From Streptomyces fulvoviolaceus (GTDB lineage: Bacteria; Actinomycetota; Actinomycetes; Streptomycetales; Streptomycetaceae), in the NCBI RefSeq assembly GCF_000718165.1, contig NZ_JOEY01000003.1, forward strand, positions 186,001 to 250,000: 64,000 bases of DNA, written 5' to 3'. The notes beneath the pieces are model-generated. The model saw nothing but the letters and a program-made list of their open reading frames with translations. It had not been told where the DNA came from and did no database searches. The translations under genes were made by a program, and so were the position numbers. Shown piece after piece: positions 8,411-17,787 of this stretch. Position 1 is the stretch's first letter. Every line of letters begins with the position of its first letter.

Positions 8411-10297
8411 GTGTCGCGCCCCGCCCTGCCAGCCGTCAGCCTTCCGCCGTGGCTTGCCCATGCTCTTCGTGCCCAGCGCGGGCCGGTGCCGTGGAACGCG
8501 GTGGTGCGAGGGGCCCTCTCCGCCGGGCCGCTTCTTCTGGTCGCCGTTCTCCTCGACCGCACCTCCCTCGGGGTCGTCGCCGCCATCGCAGCGATGCTCG
8601 CCGGGATCAACGACCGGCCGGGGAGTCGGCGGATGTCCGTCAAGCGGCTCGGGGTGCCCGCGCTCGCGGGGGCGGTCGGGATGGTGGTCGGGACGTATGC
8701 GGGGGATCAGGTGGGGGCCGTGCCCCTCACGGTCCTGCTCACCCTCGTCGGGCTGGTCGCCGGGAGCATCAGTGCCATCGGGCCCGTCGCTTCCGGGTGC
8801 AGTACGCAGCTGCTCGTCGCCTCCGCCATCGGGGCCGGGATGCCGTTGCCCGACGCCGGGTGGCAGCGGGCGCTCGCCTTTCTCGTCGGGGCCGGGTGGC
8901 TGCTGGCGCTGCGGCTCGCGCTGCCCACGCCCGGTGGCACCGTCGGCGACTTCCGGTTCGACGGGGAGCGGGACGCCGTGGCCGCCGTGTACGACGCCGT
9001 CGCCGCGCTGCTCGATGCGGCGGGTACCCAGGACGCCACCTCGCGGCGCGTCGCGCTCACCGCCGCGCTCGATCACGCTCAGGACGCCCTCGCCGGGCCC
9101 CGGCTGCGGCGGTACGCCAGTTCCGCGGCCGAGCGGCGACTGCACGCGCAATACGCGGCGGCGCTGCCGCTGGCAGAGGCTGCGACCGCGCTCGCCTGGG
9201 CCGAGGAGGCCGTCTCCGGGCGGGCCTCCGAAGGACCCCGGCGGCTTGCGGCCGCCGTACGCGAGAACACGCACACCGGGCCGTTGCCCGCGCCCGTCCG
9301 TTCCGCGCCCGCCCTCCGTGCGCTCGACGACGCCCTGTTGCATGCGGCCGAGGCCTTCGACCGGGGCAGGGGGAGTGACCTGCACACCCGTCCGCGTACG
9401 GCCAAGGGCCTGTTCCGCTCCGCCTTCGGGACCGGCGGGCGGGAGTACGGGCTGCGCGTCGCCCTCTGCTTCGGGGCCAGCGCGGCCGTCGCCCAGGCGC
9501 TGCACCACTCGCACTGGTACGGGCAGCACGAGCACTGGTACTGGCTGCCCGCCACCGCCGTCTTCCTCGTCAAGCCGGACCTCGGGCCGCTCGCGTCCCG
9601 GGTGCTGTGCCGGGCGGCGGGGACCGTCCTCGGGGCGCTGGCCTTCGCCGGGTTCGCCTTCGTGCTGCCACATCCCGAAGGGCTCATCGCGCTCGTCGCT
9701 GTGAGCGGTGCGCTCATTCCCGTCGCCACGCGGCACTTCGCCGCCCAGACCGCCGTAGTCACCGTCCTCGTCCTGGCCCTGGTCATGGTCGGCGGGGAGC
9801 CGATGGCCTCCTGGAGCCGGATCGGGGAGACGCTGCTGGCCTGCGCGATCGTGCTGATCGTGGGGCATCTGCCGATGCCGGGGCAGCGGGGCGGGGGAGT
9901 GCGGGCCCGGCTCGCGGCCGCGAGCGCTGCCGCTCAGGCGTACCTCGCCCACGTCCTGCACGAGACCGACCCCGGCGCCGCCACCCACGACGATCCTCGC
10001 GCCGTCCGCTGGACCCTCCGCCGCGAGGCCTACCGCGCCCTCGCCGAGGCCCGTACCGCCATCGCCCTCGCCGCCGCCGAACTCCCCGCGCTCGCCCGGC
10101 ACTCGGAGGGCGCGGACGAGATCGTCGCCGTCCTCGAACGGCTCGTCGACACCACCACCGCCTGCGCCGTGCACCTCGACGACGCCGGCCGGCTCACCCC
10201 CGGCCACACCGAGCGGCTCACCGAGCTGCTGGGCGAACTCGCCGAGGGGCGCGAGCGCGTGGGGCTCCGGCTGCCCGAACTGCCGCTCGCCGTATAG
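8411..10297 (+). CDS. FUSC-family membrane protein (aromatic acid exporter-like)
   Basis: 628 aa from GTG 8411, five bases after AGGAG. Two blocks of about five or six hydrophobic helices (residues ~30-180 and ~345-495) are each followed by a soluble alpha-helical stretch. This is the duplicated layout of the fusaric acid resistance/YccS/AaeB group. The second block has the FUSC core (YWLPATAVFLVKPDLGPLAS, then RVLCRAAGTVLGALAFAGFA). Likely exports weak aromatic acids, although many Streptomyces members are untested. Monocistronic; convergent with the next gene, leaving only 9 bases. Confidence 0.83.
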   Translation: MSRPALPAVSLPPWLAHALRAQRGPVPWNAVVRGALSAGPLLLVAVLLDRTSLGVVAAIAAMLAGINDRPGSRRMSVKRLGVPALAGAVGMVVGTYAGDQVGAVPLTVLLTLVGLVAGSISAIGPVASGCSTQLLVASAIGAGMPLPDAGWQRALAFLVGAGWLLALRLALPTPGGTVGDFRFDGERDAVAAVYDAVAALLDAAGTQDATSRRVALTAALDHAQDALAGPRLRRYASSAAERRLHAQYAAALPLAEAATALAWAEEAVSGRASEGPRRLAAAVRENTHTGPLPAPVRSAPALRALDDALLHAAEAFDRGRGSDLHTRPRTAKGLFRSAFGTGGREYGLRVALCFGASAAVAQALHHSHWYGQHEHWYWLPATAVFLVKPDLGPLASRVLCRAAGTVLGALAFAGFAFVLPHPEGLIALVAVSGALIPVATRHFAAQTAVVTVLVLALVMVGGEPMASWSRIGETLLACAIVLIVGHLPMPGQRGGGVRARLAAASAAAQAYLAHVLHETDPGAATHDDPRAVRWTLRREAYRALAEARTAIALAAAELPALARHSEGADEIVAVLERLVDTTTACAVHLDDAGRLTPGHTERLTELLGELAEGRERVGLRLPELPLAV

Positions 10298-10306
10298 CCG
10301 TAGGCG

Positions 10307-11257
10307 CTAACCGATCCGCACCCACACCGGCGCGTGGTCCGACCCCGCAGCATCCCGCCGCTTCGCCGGATCCGGCCCCACCGACGACAGCCGCGGTGCC
10401 TCCTCGCCCGGCAGCCCCGTGCCCGCCGCCGTCACCCGGTGGATCAGGCGGTGGCTCGCGAGGATGTGGTCGATCAGCTCGCGGCGGCCGGCGTTGACGC
10501 GCGAGAAGCGCTGCTCGGCCGGGATGAGCGGGGCCACGTTCCACAGGCGGGCCGCGTCGCCCTTGTCGGCCATCTTGTAGCCGGGCGTGCCGATCTCGGA
10601 GCCTGGCGGGCCGAGCAGGATCTGCGTGGTCGCCGCCTGCACCTCGTCGTTGAGGTCGCCCAGCACGGCCACGTCACGGGTGCGCCCGTCGCCGTCCAGC
10701 AGCTCGTCGGCCAGCGCGCGCAGCGCCGTCGCCTCCGCCGCCCGCCGGTAGAGGGCGTACGCGCCGAATCGTGCCCGCTCGCCCTCGTCGAGCGGCTGGA
10801 AGCGACCGTTCGGATACGACAGCAACTTCGACTTGAGGTGGGCGACCGCCACCCGCAGGGGCCCGATGGCCGTGGCCGCCTCCACGGCCAGGAAGCCGCG
10901 GCCCGTCGCCGACACCGACACGCCCTCGTCGTCCGCCTGCACAGGCCGCAGCCTGGCCGGGAGCGCGGTCGTGTCGGACAGCACCTCGAACGACGTACGG
11001 CCGATGAAGCCGACCCGGATGCCCCGGCTGTCCGGGTGCCGGGAGGTCGCGATGGACCAGCCGCTGCCCAGCAGGTCGATGAGATCCCCCAGCGCCTCGG
11101 GCTCGCCGACCTCCTGCAGGCCCAGCAGCGTCGGGTCCAGCTCGGTGATCACGGCGGCGAGAGCGGCCAGCTTCGCCTCGTAGGCGGCCTTGTCCTTGGG
11201 GCCGAACGGGCCTCCGGGACGGTACAGGTTCTCCAGGTTCCAGGTGCCGAGGAGCAT
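10307..11257 (-). CDS. Endonuclease/exonuclease/phosphatase-family protein
   Basis: 316 aa with the full EEP active-site set. WNLENLY at the N-terminus provides the metal-binding Asn, LLGLQEVGE the metal-binding Glu, VAVAHLKSK the catalytic His region, and AVLGDLND the Asp/Asn pair. RELIDHIL and GSDHAPVW supply the terminal Asp-His. No signal peptide, so probably cytoplasmic. The family covers nucleases and phosphodiester or lipid phosphatases, and the sequence does not decide the substrate. Confidence 0.82.
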   Translation of the reverse strand: MLLGTWNLENLYRPGGPFGPKDKAAYEAKLAALAAVITELDPTLLGLQEVGEPEALGDLIDLLGSGWSIATSRHPDSRGIRVGFIGRTSFEVLSDTTALPARLRPVQADDEGVSVSATGRGFLAVEAATAIGPLRVAVAHLKSKLLSYPNGRFQPLDEGERARFGAYALYRRAAEATALRALADELLDGDGRTRDVAVLGDLNDEVQAATTQILLGPPGSEIGTPGYKMADKGDAARLWNVAPLIPAEQRFSRVNAGRRELIDHILASHRLIHRVTAAGTGLPGEEAPRLSSVGPDPAKRRDAAGSDHAPVWVRIG

Positions 11258-11393
11258 GCCGGGCTCCTTCCAGAAGCCGTCGGGCAGCGGGCGATCGTGA
11301 AGTCAGGGTGCCCTTCCGGCCCGCCGCACGACAGAGGCGTGACGGGATGCGCGGTTCGGCTCACGCGACGCGACTACGGCGTCGTACGTTGGC

Positions 11394-12749
11394 GTGATGA
11401 CTGATGCTCCCGCCGATCTCATCATCACCGGATGCACCGTCCTCGTGCACGACGACCAGGAGCGGATCGGGTTCGAGGAGGACGCCGCGATCGTCGTACG
11501 GGACGGGGTCGTCGAGTCGGTGACGACCGCCGCCGAGGTCGAACAACGACCAGGAATCGACCGCATCGACGCCCGGGGGCAGGTCGCGATGCCCGGTCTC
11601 GTCAACTGTCATACGCACGCGCCCATGGTCACGCTGCGCGGGGTCGCCGAGGACCTGCCCACCGAGGAGTGGTTCAACGACGTCGTGTGGCCCATCGAGT
11701 CCAACCTCACGGAGAAGGACGTGGAGTTGGGGGCGCGGCTCGCGTGCGCCGAGATGATCCGCGGCGGCGTCACCTGCTTCGCCGACCACTACTTCTCGAT
11801 GGACGCCGTCGCCGCCGTCGTCGAGGAATGCGGGATCCGGGCCCATCTCGGCGAGGCCTACTTCTCCTCGCAGGGGCCCCGGGGCCGGGAGAAATCCCTG
11901 GAGTTCGCGCTACGGCACCGCGGCGGCGCGGGCGGCCGCATCACGACCACCCTCGCCCCGCACGCCCCCTACACCGTCGACGACGCCGACCTCGCCGCCA
12001 CCGCCGAACTCGCCCGCGCCCACGGCCTCCCCGTGCACCTCCACGCCTCCGAGAACCGCGACCAGGCCGAGACCAGCCTCGCCCGGCACGGCGTCACACC
12101 GATCGAGGTCCTCCAGCGCACCGGGATCCTCGACACCGACGTGCTCATCGCCCACGGCAGCGGCATCCTCGACCGCGACCTGCCCGTCCTCGCAAGTGCC
12201 GACGGCCGTACGGCTGTTGCCACCGCCCCCCGCGGCTACCTCAAGTTCGCCTGGCCCACCACCACACCGGTACGCGCCCTGCACGACATCGGCGTCCCCG
12301 TCGGACTCGCCACGGACGGCGCCGCCTCCAACAACTCCCTGGACGTGTGGGAGTCGATGGCCCTCACCGCGCTCATCCAGAAGTCGACCACCGGCGATCC
12401 CCGCTGGCTGACGTCCCGTCAAGCCCTGCACCACGCAACGCTGCAGAGCGCCCGTGCGGTCGGCCAGGGCGACACCCTCGGCCGCATCGAGCCCGGCCGG
12501 CGCGCGGACATCATCCTCGTCGACCTCACCGGCCCGCACACCCAGCCCGTCCACGACCTCGCCGCCACCCTCGTGCACAGCGCCCGCTCCTCCGACGTCC
12601 GCACGACGATCGTCGACGGCCGGATCCTCATGCGCGACCGCGAGCTGCTGACCATCGACGTGCCCGCCGTCGTGGGGGAGCTGGGGGAGCGCATGCCCGC
12701 CCTCCTGGACCGCAGCCACGGCAAGCGCATCCAGGACTACGACACATAG
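11394..12749 (+). CDS. Metal-dependent amidohydrolase (SAH/MTA deaminase-like)
   Basis: 451 aa (or 450 from the second ATG at 11397). Amidohydrolase superfamily of the MtaD/ATZ/TrzN group, which deaminates or dechlorinates purine- or triazine-like rings. Metal ligands visible are His73 and His75 (NCHTHAP), a His in LHASENRD, and Asp308 (ATDGAASNN). The substrate-side His lies in LAPHAPYT. The fold is closed by C-terminal beta strands (GRIEPGRRADIILVD). Substrate is not determinable; S-adenosylhomocysteine, methylthioadenosine or a guanine analogue are family options. Single gene. Confidence 0.82.
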   Translation: MMTDAPADLIITGCTVLVHDDQERIGFEEDAAIVVRDGVVESVTTAAEVEQRPGIDRIDARGQVAMPGLVNCHTHAPMVTLRGVAEDLPTEEWFNDVVWPIESNLTEKDVELGARLACAEMIRGGVTCFADHYFSMDAVAAVVEECGIRAHLGEAYFSSQGPRGREKSLEFALRHRGGAGGRITTTLAPHAPYTVDDADLAATAELARAHGLPVHLHASENRDQAETSLARHGVTPIEVLQRTGILDTDVLIAHGSGILDRDLPVLASADGRTAVATAPRGYLKFAWPTTTPVRALHDIGVPVGLATDGAASNNSLDVWESMALTALIQKSTTGDPRWLTSRQALHHATLQSARAVGQGDTLGRIEPGRRADIILVDLTGPHTQPVHDLAATLVHSARSSDVRTTIVDGRILMRDRELLTIDVPAVVGELGERMPALLDRSHGKRIQDYDT

Positions 12750-12844
12750 GCTCATCCGCTTCCCGAAAAGTTTTCCGGCGCAGCGATGAGTTCCGCCCCT
12801 CCCTTCGGTCACCACCCCGAACGGACCGTTGCACAGGAGGGGTC

Positions 12845-13534
12845 ATGTCGCTTCCGGAGATCGTCCCGCGCGCACAGTGGCGCACGGCACGCGAGGAGTT
12901 GCTCGCCAAGGAGAAGGCCGCCACGCGCGCGCGTGACGCGCTCAACGCCGAGCGGCGCAGGCTGCCCATGGTCGAGGTCGACACGGAGTACGTCTTCGAG
13001 GGCGGCGACGGCAAGGCCACGCTGCTCGACCTCTTCGAGGGACGCGGCCAACTCGTCGTCCACCACTTCATGTTCGCCCCCGAGTGGGACGCGGGGTGCC
13101 GCAGCTGCTCCGCCTTCCTCGACCAGATCGGACACCTGGCGCACCTGAAGGCGCGCGGGACGACGTTCGCCGCCGTGTCCCGGGCGCCGTACCTCAAGAT
13201 CCTGCCGTTCAAGGCGCGGATGGGCTGGACGCTGCCCTGGTACTCGTCGTACGGCAGCGACTTCAACCGCGACTTCGAGGTGACCCTGGACCACGAGGGG
13301 GAGCTGTCCGAGCGGCCCGGCGTCAGCTGCTTCCTGCGGGACCGCGACCGGGTCTTCCACACCTACTCCGCGTACGAACGCGGCCTCGACGGACTCGGCT
13401 CCGCCACCAGCCTGCTGGATCTCACCGCGCTGGGCCGGCAGGAGGAGTGGGAGGAACCCCGGGGGCGCGCGTCGGCTCTGGGGGCGCCCGCGGGCAGTGA
13501 GCGCATCCGGTATCACGATGAGTACGAGGAATGA
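12845..13534 (+). CDS. DUF899 family thioredoxin-fold protein
   Basis: 229 aa, ATG preceded by CAGGAGGGGTC. The N-terminal WRTAREELLAKEKAATRARD, then LVVHHFMFAPEWDAGCRSCSAF with a CxxC pair, FAAVSRAPYLKI, and a C-terminal DLTALGRQEEWEEP segment are the DUF899 signature. The fold is thioredoxin/peroxiredoxin-like. Function is unproven, with a thiol-disulfide or detoxifying role inferred. Confidence 0.85.
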   Translation: MSLPEIVPRAQWRTAREELLAKEKAATRARDALNAERRRLPMVEVDTEYVFEGGDGKATLLDLFEGRGQLVVHHFMFAPEWDAGCRSCSAFLDQIGHLAHLKARGTTFAAVSRAPYLKILPFKARMGWTLPWYSSYGSDFNRDFEVTLDHEGELSERPGVSCFLRDRDRVFHTYSAYERGLDGLGSATSLLDLTALGRQEEWEEPRGRASALGAPAGSERIRYHDEYEE

Positions 13535-13688
13535 CACGAACGGTAGCGGAAGTGACCGTTCGGTAACCAGATTCTCACGCTGCGCGCTGAACGAGTGTCA
13601 ACTACGTCTCAGTCCCGCAACTCAGCGAGGCTTTGAGCCCCTGGAAGGCGTTAACTCCTACAAGTACGACGCTTTCTGGAGGTGCAGG

Positions 13689-13877
13689 GTGGTGAACGGG
13701 CGAACAGTGCTCGAACGCTTTCCCGCAGGTGGGCCGCGAGGCTCGTGGCCGGCGGAGGAGTTCGCGCACGCGCGACGTCTTGAAGGCATGCCCGCCGAGG
13801 TCGTCATGGACCTCGCGACGGACACGTTCCTGGTGATCGTTCGCAGCGGAGAGGCGGCGGTCGACGCCGTCGCGTGA
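13689..13877 (+). CDS. Small hypothetical protein (62 aa)
   Basis: Two in-frame GTG codons (13689 and 13692) follow GGAGG at an ideal distance. The product reads RTVLERFPAGGPRGSWPAEEF and continues to VVMDLATDTFLVIV; it looks like one compact domain ending in a beta strand. The frame stays open upstream to 13497, but that part has lower GC third-position bias and no ribosome site. I do not recognise the family. Its stop lies two bases from the stop of the convergent ABC remnant, so it is part of the old chromosome rather than the transposon. Confidence 0.5.
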   Translation: MVNGRTVLERFPAGGPRGSWPAEEFAHARRLEGMPAEVVMDLATDTFLVIVRSGEAAVDAVA

Positions 13878-13879
13878 GG

Positions 13880-14622
13880 TCAGCCCGCCTTCGGGGCGGG
13901 CACGTTGGCCGGCACCTTCGCCATAACCCCGGAAGAGGGCACCTTTGCCGTGAACTGTTCCGCCTGGAGTGAGTACAGCTCCGCGTAGACCCCACCGGTC
14001 GCCAGCAGCTCGTCGGGCGTACCGGACTCCACGAGCCGGCCCTGCTCCAGGACGTGCACCAGGTCCGCGTGGCGTACCGACGCCAGGCGGTGGGTGATGA
14101 GGATGACCGTCTGGCCCGTGCCCGCCAGGGCGCGGATCTTCTCGAAGACCTCCAGCTCGGCCCGGGCGTCCAGGGCGGCCGTCGGCTCGTCCACGATCAG
14201 GATGCGCCCGCGCCGGTACGCGGCCCGGGCGATACCGAGCCGCTGCCACTGACCGCCCGACAGCTCGTGCCCGCCGCTGAAGTTGCGGGCCAGCAGGGTG
14301 TCCAGGCCGCGCGGCAGATCCGCCAGCACCTCCTCGGCCCCGGCCTCCGTGACCGCCCCGGCCACGCCCTCCTCGGTGAGGGGTGCCGAGGAGCGGCCGA
14401 CCGCCACATTGACGCGGGCCGTGAACGGCCACCGCTTGAAGTCCTGGGCCACCATCGCCACGCGTTCGGCGAGCAGGTGCCGGTCCGCGGTGGCCGCGTC
14501 GACGTCGTCCCACAGGATCCGGCCGTGATCGGGTGTGTACAGCCCGGCCAGCAGCTTCACCAGGGTCGTCTTGCCGGAGCCGTTCTCGCCGACCAGCGCC
14601 ACGATCTTGCCGAGCGGGACCG
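13880..14622 (-). pseudogene. ABC transporter, C-terminal ATPase half, truncated by transposon
   Basis: About 247 native codons remain, starting TVPLGKIVALVGENGSGKTT (Walker A). Then come the Q-loop (MVAQDFKRWPF), signature HELSGGQWQRL, Walker B (RILIVDEPTAALD) and H-loop (VILITHRLAS), followed by the usual C-terminus. The order and the PLGKIVALVGENG lead-in match exporter-type permease-ATPase fusions of ~600 aa. The whole transmembrane half is missing. Upstream in-frame codons do not resemble an ABC protein and begin where the Tn7-like end starts (about 14623). No matching transmembrane half occurs elsewhere in the window. Almost certainly non-functional. Confidence 0.8.
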
Positions 14623-14644
14623 TGTGTAGGTTCCGCGCCCGAAT

Positions 14645-14684
14645 GAACAATGCGGGTACTTCCTGAACACTGCTTGAACAGTGC
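14645..14684 (+). repeat. Repeated GAACAnTGC motifs at the transposon left end
   Basis: Three copies of GAACA(A/C/G)TGC start at 14645, 14665 and 14676, all in one direction within 60 bases of the proposed terminus. Tn7-type ends carry several TnsB-binding repeats, so these are candidates. The unit is short and spacing (20 and 11) is uneven, so they could be chance. Confidence 0.4.
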
Positions 14685-14866
14685 TTGGGAGTGCGCCGCT
14701 GAGCATTTCGCAATCATGCCCACTCCGACGGGGTGCATGCGGAGCAGTGCGAATTTCCACCGATGAGGGTGAAGTCCTGCGATCGGAGCAGGTGTTCGGG
14801 GTTCGAGTGCTTGATCGTATGGGTCAGTTGCTCGTGATCAGCACGGGCTGAGCGCGAAGGTGCGCG

Positions 14867-15607
14867 ATGGTCGCAACACGTAGGCGTGGCACCGCAGGAG
14901 CGGCTGCGTGGATCCGGTACGGCGAGGACGAGGTGCGGGAGGTGTCGTTCGAGCGGCTTGGGCAGCGGCATTTCGAGGGTTCGGTTCCGTGGCGGGCGAT
15001 GCGGTCGAGACATGGGCAGACACATCTGCCGGGCAGCTACTGGTCGTCGACGACGGGCGGCCAAGTGATCTTCGAGAGTCAGCTGGAGCTTGCCCGGCTG
15101 CTTCTGGCGGACTTCGACCCGGATGTCGTTGGGATTCAAGCGCAGCCGTGCTGGATACGGCACCGGGTGAAGGGGCGGGCGCGTCGCCATGTCCCCGACT
15201 TCCTGCTCACACTGCGCAGCGGCCTGGTGCGGGTGGTGAACGTGAAGCCTGCCGACCGGGCGAAGGATCCGAAGGTTCGTGAGGCGCTCGCGTGGCCGGG
15301 GGAGCTGTTCTCCGCACACGGGTGGCTGTATGAGGTCTGGTCGGGCTGTGAGCCCGTGGTGTTGAAGAACGTGCGGTTCCTTGCCGGGTATCGGCGACCG
15401 TGGGTGGTGGACAGTGAACTCGTCGATCGGGCACGTGAGCTGGTGGGGGACGGTGACGAACTCGCGGTGGCCGAACACAGGTTGAGCGCCTACGGCGAAC
15501 GTGAGGATGTGCGTCCGGCATTGCTGTCGCTGTTGTGGCGGGGGCATTGGACGACGGACCTGACGCGTCCGCTGGGTGGCCGTTCGGTGCTCAGGAGGTG
15601 CGCGTGA
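14867..15607 (+). CDS. tnsA: TnsA-like transposon endonuclease
   Basis: 246 aa. In Tn7, TnsA cuts the 5' ends of the transposon while TnsB cuts and joins the 3' ends, giving true cut-and-paste. The restriction-enzyme-like active site is visible: Glu70 in FESQLELARL, Asp111 in HVPDFLL and Lys127 in VVNVKP. The residue two before Lys is Asn125 rather than the usual Gln or Glu. The text QPCWIRHRVKG between them matches the TnsA QP segment. The C-terminal ~90 residues may be the TnsC-contact part. The start has AAGGTG upstream, and the stop overlaps the tnsB GTG. Confidence 0.85.
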   Translation: MVATRRRGTAGAAAWIRYGEDEVREVSFERLGQRHFEGSVPWRAMRSRHGQTHLPGSYWSSTTGGQVIFESQLELARLLLADFDPDVVGIQAQPCWIRHRVKGRARRHVPDFLLTLRSGLVRVVNVKPADRAKDPKVREALAWPGELFSAHGWLYEVWSGCEPVVLKNVRFLAGYRRPWVVDSELVDRARELVGDGDELAVAEHRLSAYGEREDVRPALLSLLWRGHWTTDLTRPLGGRSVLRRCA

Positions 15608-17787
15608 GCGGGGGTGTGGCGGTGCTGCGGACCGGGCTGGTCGTGCAGCATGACGGTGAGCAGTTCACGGTGGTGGAAATATCCGGGAGCCGGATCCTGC
15701 TGCAGAGCCGGTCTGGCGGAGTGCGGCAGGTCGATCTGGGGTGGCTGCTGTCGCATCCGACGACGCGGATTCCGGAAGCCGCCGCCGAGCCGCTGCCGGG
15801 GCTGGGAGCGCAGTTCTCGGCGCTCAGCAAGGAAGAACAGGCGGCGCTTCAGGAGCAATACGTGCATTTGCTGGAGGTGGAGACCGGATACCGGCACGGA
15901 TCCGCGGAGTTGGCGCTCGACGGCGAACCGCGTCCGCAGTACGCGCCCGATGTGCCGAAGATGGAGCGCTATGAGGCGAAGGCCGCTGAACTCGGTGTGA
16001 GTGTCATGACGGTGCGGCGCTGGTTGATGAAGGTCAAAGGCCCCGAAGGAGTGGCCGGACTGCTGCCCGCCGATCGCGGCCGCAGCCCGCTGGGGGAGAC
16101 GGATCCACGCTGGATCGACATGTGCCGCAAGGTGCTCGACGAGTACGTCGAGGAGAGTACTCCACCGCGGCATCTAATCATCGCGACCGTCGAGGAGCGC
16201 CTTGCCGCGGAGTTCGGGCGGGACACGGTGAAGCTGCCGAAGAAGACCGCGGCGTACGCGCTGTTGAAGGAACTGGGCCGGGGGCGCAACGCGTTCTCGG
16301 GCAGTGCGAAGGGGCGCCGCTCGATCGCGAACCGCCCGCCGGGCGTCTACGGCAAGCTGAGGGCGACCCGTCCCGGCGAGTATGTGCTCGTTGATACGAC
16401 AAGGCTGGACGTGTTCGCGATGGAGCCGGTCACCTGCCGATGGGTGCAGTGCGAGCTGACCGTTGCCATGGACCTCTACACGCGCTGCATCACGGGGCTC
16501 AGGCTGACGCCGGTGTCGACGAAGGCCGCCGATGTCGCAGCCGTCCTGTATGAGACCGTGCGCCCGCGAACGGACGGAGAGCGGGCGGTCCTGCCGCATC
16601 ACGGAGTGCCGAATGCGGTGGTGGTGGACGCAGCACGGCTGGTGGACGCGCGGGGTGAGTGGCTGTTGCCGTCGGTGGCGGCTGAGACGCTGGTGTTCGA
16701 CCACGGCAAGATCTACTTGTCGCAGCATGTGCAGGCCGTGTGTGACCGCCTCGGCATGTCGTTGCAGCCGGCCCGGCCGTACACGCCGACGGACAAGGCG
16801 CCGGTAGAGCGCTGGTTTCGGACCCTGCGCGAAGGAGTCCTTGCGGCGCTGCCCGGCTACAAGGGCGCGGATGTGCACAGCCGCGGCAAGGACGTGGAGG
16901 AGAAGGCGTTCTTCTTTCTGCCGGAATTGGAAGCGATCATCCGCGAGTGGATCGACCTGATCTACCACCGGCGCGTCCACTCCGGCTTGTGTATCCCGGA
17001 GGCGCCGGGCCTGGAGATGAGTCCGCTCGATATGTACGAGCACGGCATCCAGCGGGCGGGGCATCTGCGGATCCTGGGGCGCCCAGATCTCGCGTACGAC
17101 TTCCTCGAGGTGAAGTGGACCACGATCCAGCACTACGGCGTGGAGATCGGCACCTTGCGCTACAACGGGCCTGCTTTGAAGGGGCGGCGTAACACGACAA
17201 GCCCGTATGGCGGGGTCCACAGCGGGAAGTGGCCGATCGCGATCGACCCTGGGGACATCACTCGCGTCTACATTCAGGATCCCGACCCCAAGAGCAGGCG
17301 ATGGCATGAGCTGCGGTGGGAGCACGCGGATGCGCTCGATGGTCCGCTCAGCCGTGAGGCGTTGCAGTACGCGCGCCGGCTGGCGGCCAGGACCCAGCGG
17401 TTTCCCGATGCCAAGCGCACACTGATCGAGCTGCTGGAGCGGTGGGGCGCCGGGCTGACCGGCAGCCGGGAAGAGCGGCGCATCGCGCTGCGGCTGTCGG
17501 ATGAGCGACTGTCCATCATGGGCCCCGACACGGTTGAGCCAGGCGCCGACGAGGACGATCCTCAGCTGTCCGTTGCGCAGTTGCCGTCGGTGCGTCAGCT
17601 CACGGCTTTGGCCCCCGCCCAGCCCGGAGCCGACGACCGGGATCCGGCTGAGACGTCCGCGATGGATGGGCCTGAGGTGGGGGAGGGCGGGGACGATGAC
17701 GAGGACGGTGATCTCGATGCCGTCCCCGAAGACGCGGGCGCGGTCAGCGACGAGGAGTACTACGCGGACGCCTGGGAGGTGTCATGA
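15604..17787 (+). CDS. tnsB: TnsB/TniA-like DDE transposase
   Basis: 727 aa from GTG 15604, 5 bases after AGGAGG and overlapping the tnsA stop (GTGA). An RNase-H-fold integrase core carries Asp264 (YVLVDTTRLD), Asp366 (LVFDHGKIY) and Glu402 (KAPVERWFRTL), an exact DD(35)E triad. Upstream, residues ~120-150 (AAELGVSVMTVRRWLMKVKG) form a helix-turn-helix for end binding. A Mu-type C-terminal beta barrel follows the core (WTTIQHYGVEIGTLRYNGP, PIAIDPGDITRVYIQD). The last ~100 residues are acidic and disordered (GDDDEDGD), likely the TnsC-contacting tail. Confidence 0.92.
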   Translation: MSGGVAVLRTGLVVQHDGEQFTVVEISGSRILLQSRSGGVRQVDLGWLLSHPTTRIPEAAAEPLPGLGAQFSALSKEEQAALQEQYVHLLEVETGYRHGSAELALDGEPRPQYAPDVPKMERYEAKAAELGVSVMTVRRWLMKVKGPEGVAGLLPADRGRSPLGETDPRWIDMCRKVLDEYVEESTPPRHLIIATVEERLAAEFGRDTVKLPKKTAAYALLKELGRGRNAFSGSAKGRRSIANRPPGVYGKLRATRPGEYVLVDTTRLDVFAMEPVTCRWVQCELTVAMDLYTRCITGLRLTPVSTKAADVAAVLYETVRPRTDGERAVLPHHGVPNAVVVDAARLVDARGEWLLPSVAAETLVFDHGKIYLSQHVQAVCDRLGMSLQPARPYTPTDKAPVERWFRTLREGVLAALPGYKGADVHSRGKDVEEKAFFFLPELEAIIREWIDLIYHRRVHSGLCIPEAPGLEMSPLDMYEHGIQRAGHLRILGRPDLAYDFLEVKWTTIQHYGVEIGTLRYNGPALKGRRNTTSPYGGVHSGKWPIAIDPGDITRVYIQDPDPKSRRWHELRWEHADALDGPLSREALQYARRLAARTQRFPDAKRTLIELLERWGAGLTGSREERRIALRLSDERLSIMGPDTVEPGADEDDPQLSVAQLPSVRQLTALAPAQPGADDRDPAETSAMDGPEVGEGGDDDEDGDLDAVPEDAGAVSDEEYYADAWEVS

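Noticed and set aside
13497..13688. N-terminal extension of the 62-aa hypothetical protein
   Set aside because: Weak third-position GC bias and no ribosome site; the GGAGG-preceded GTG is a better start.
14714..15547. Minus-strand 277-codon frame over tnsA
   Set aside because: His/Pro/Arg-rich antisense text; tnsA motifs on the plus strand are convincing.
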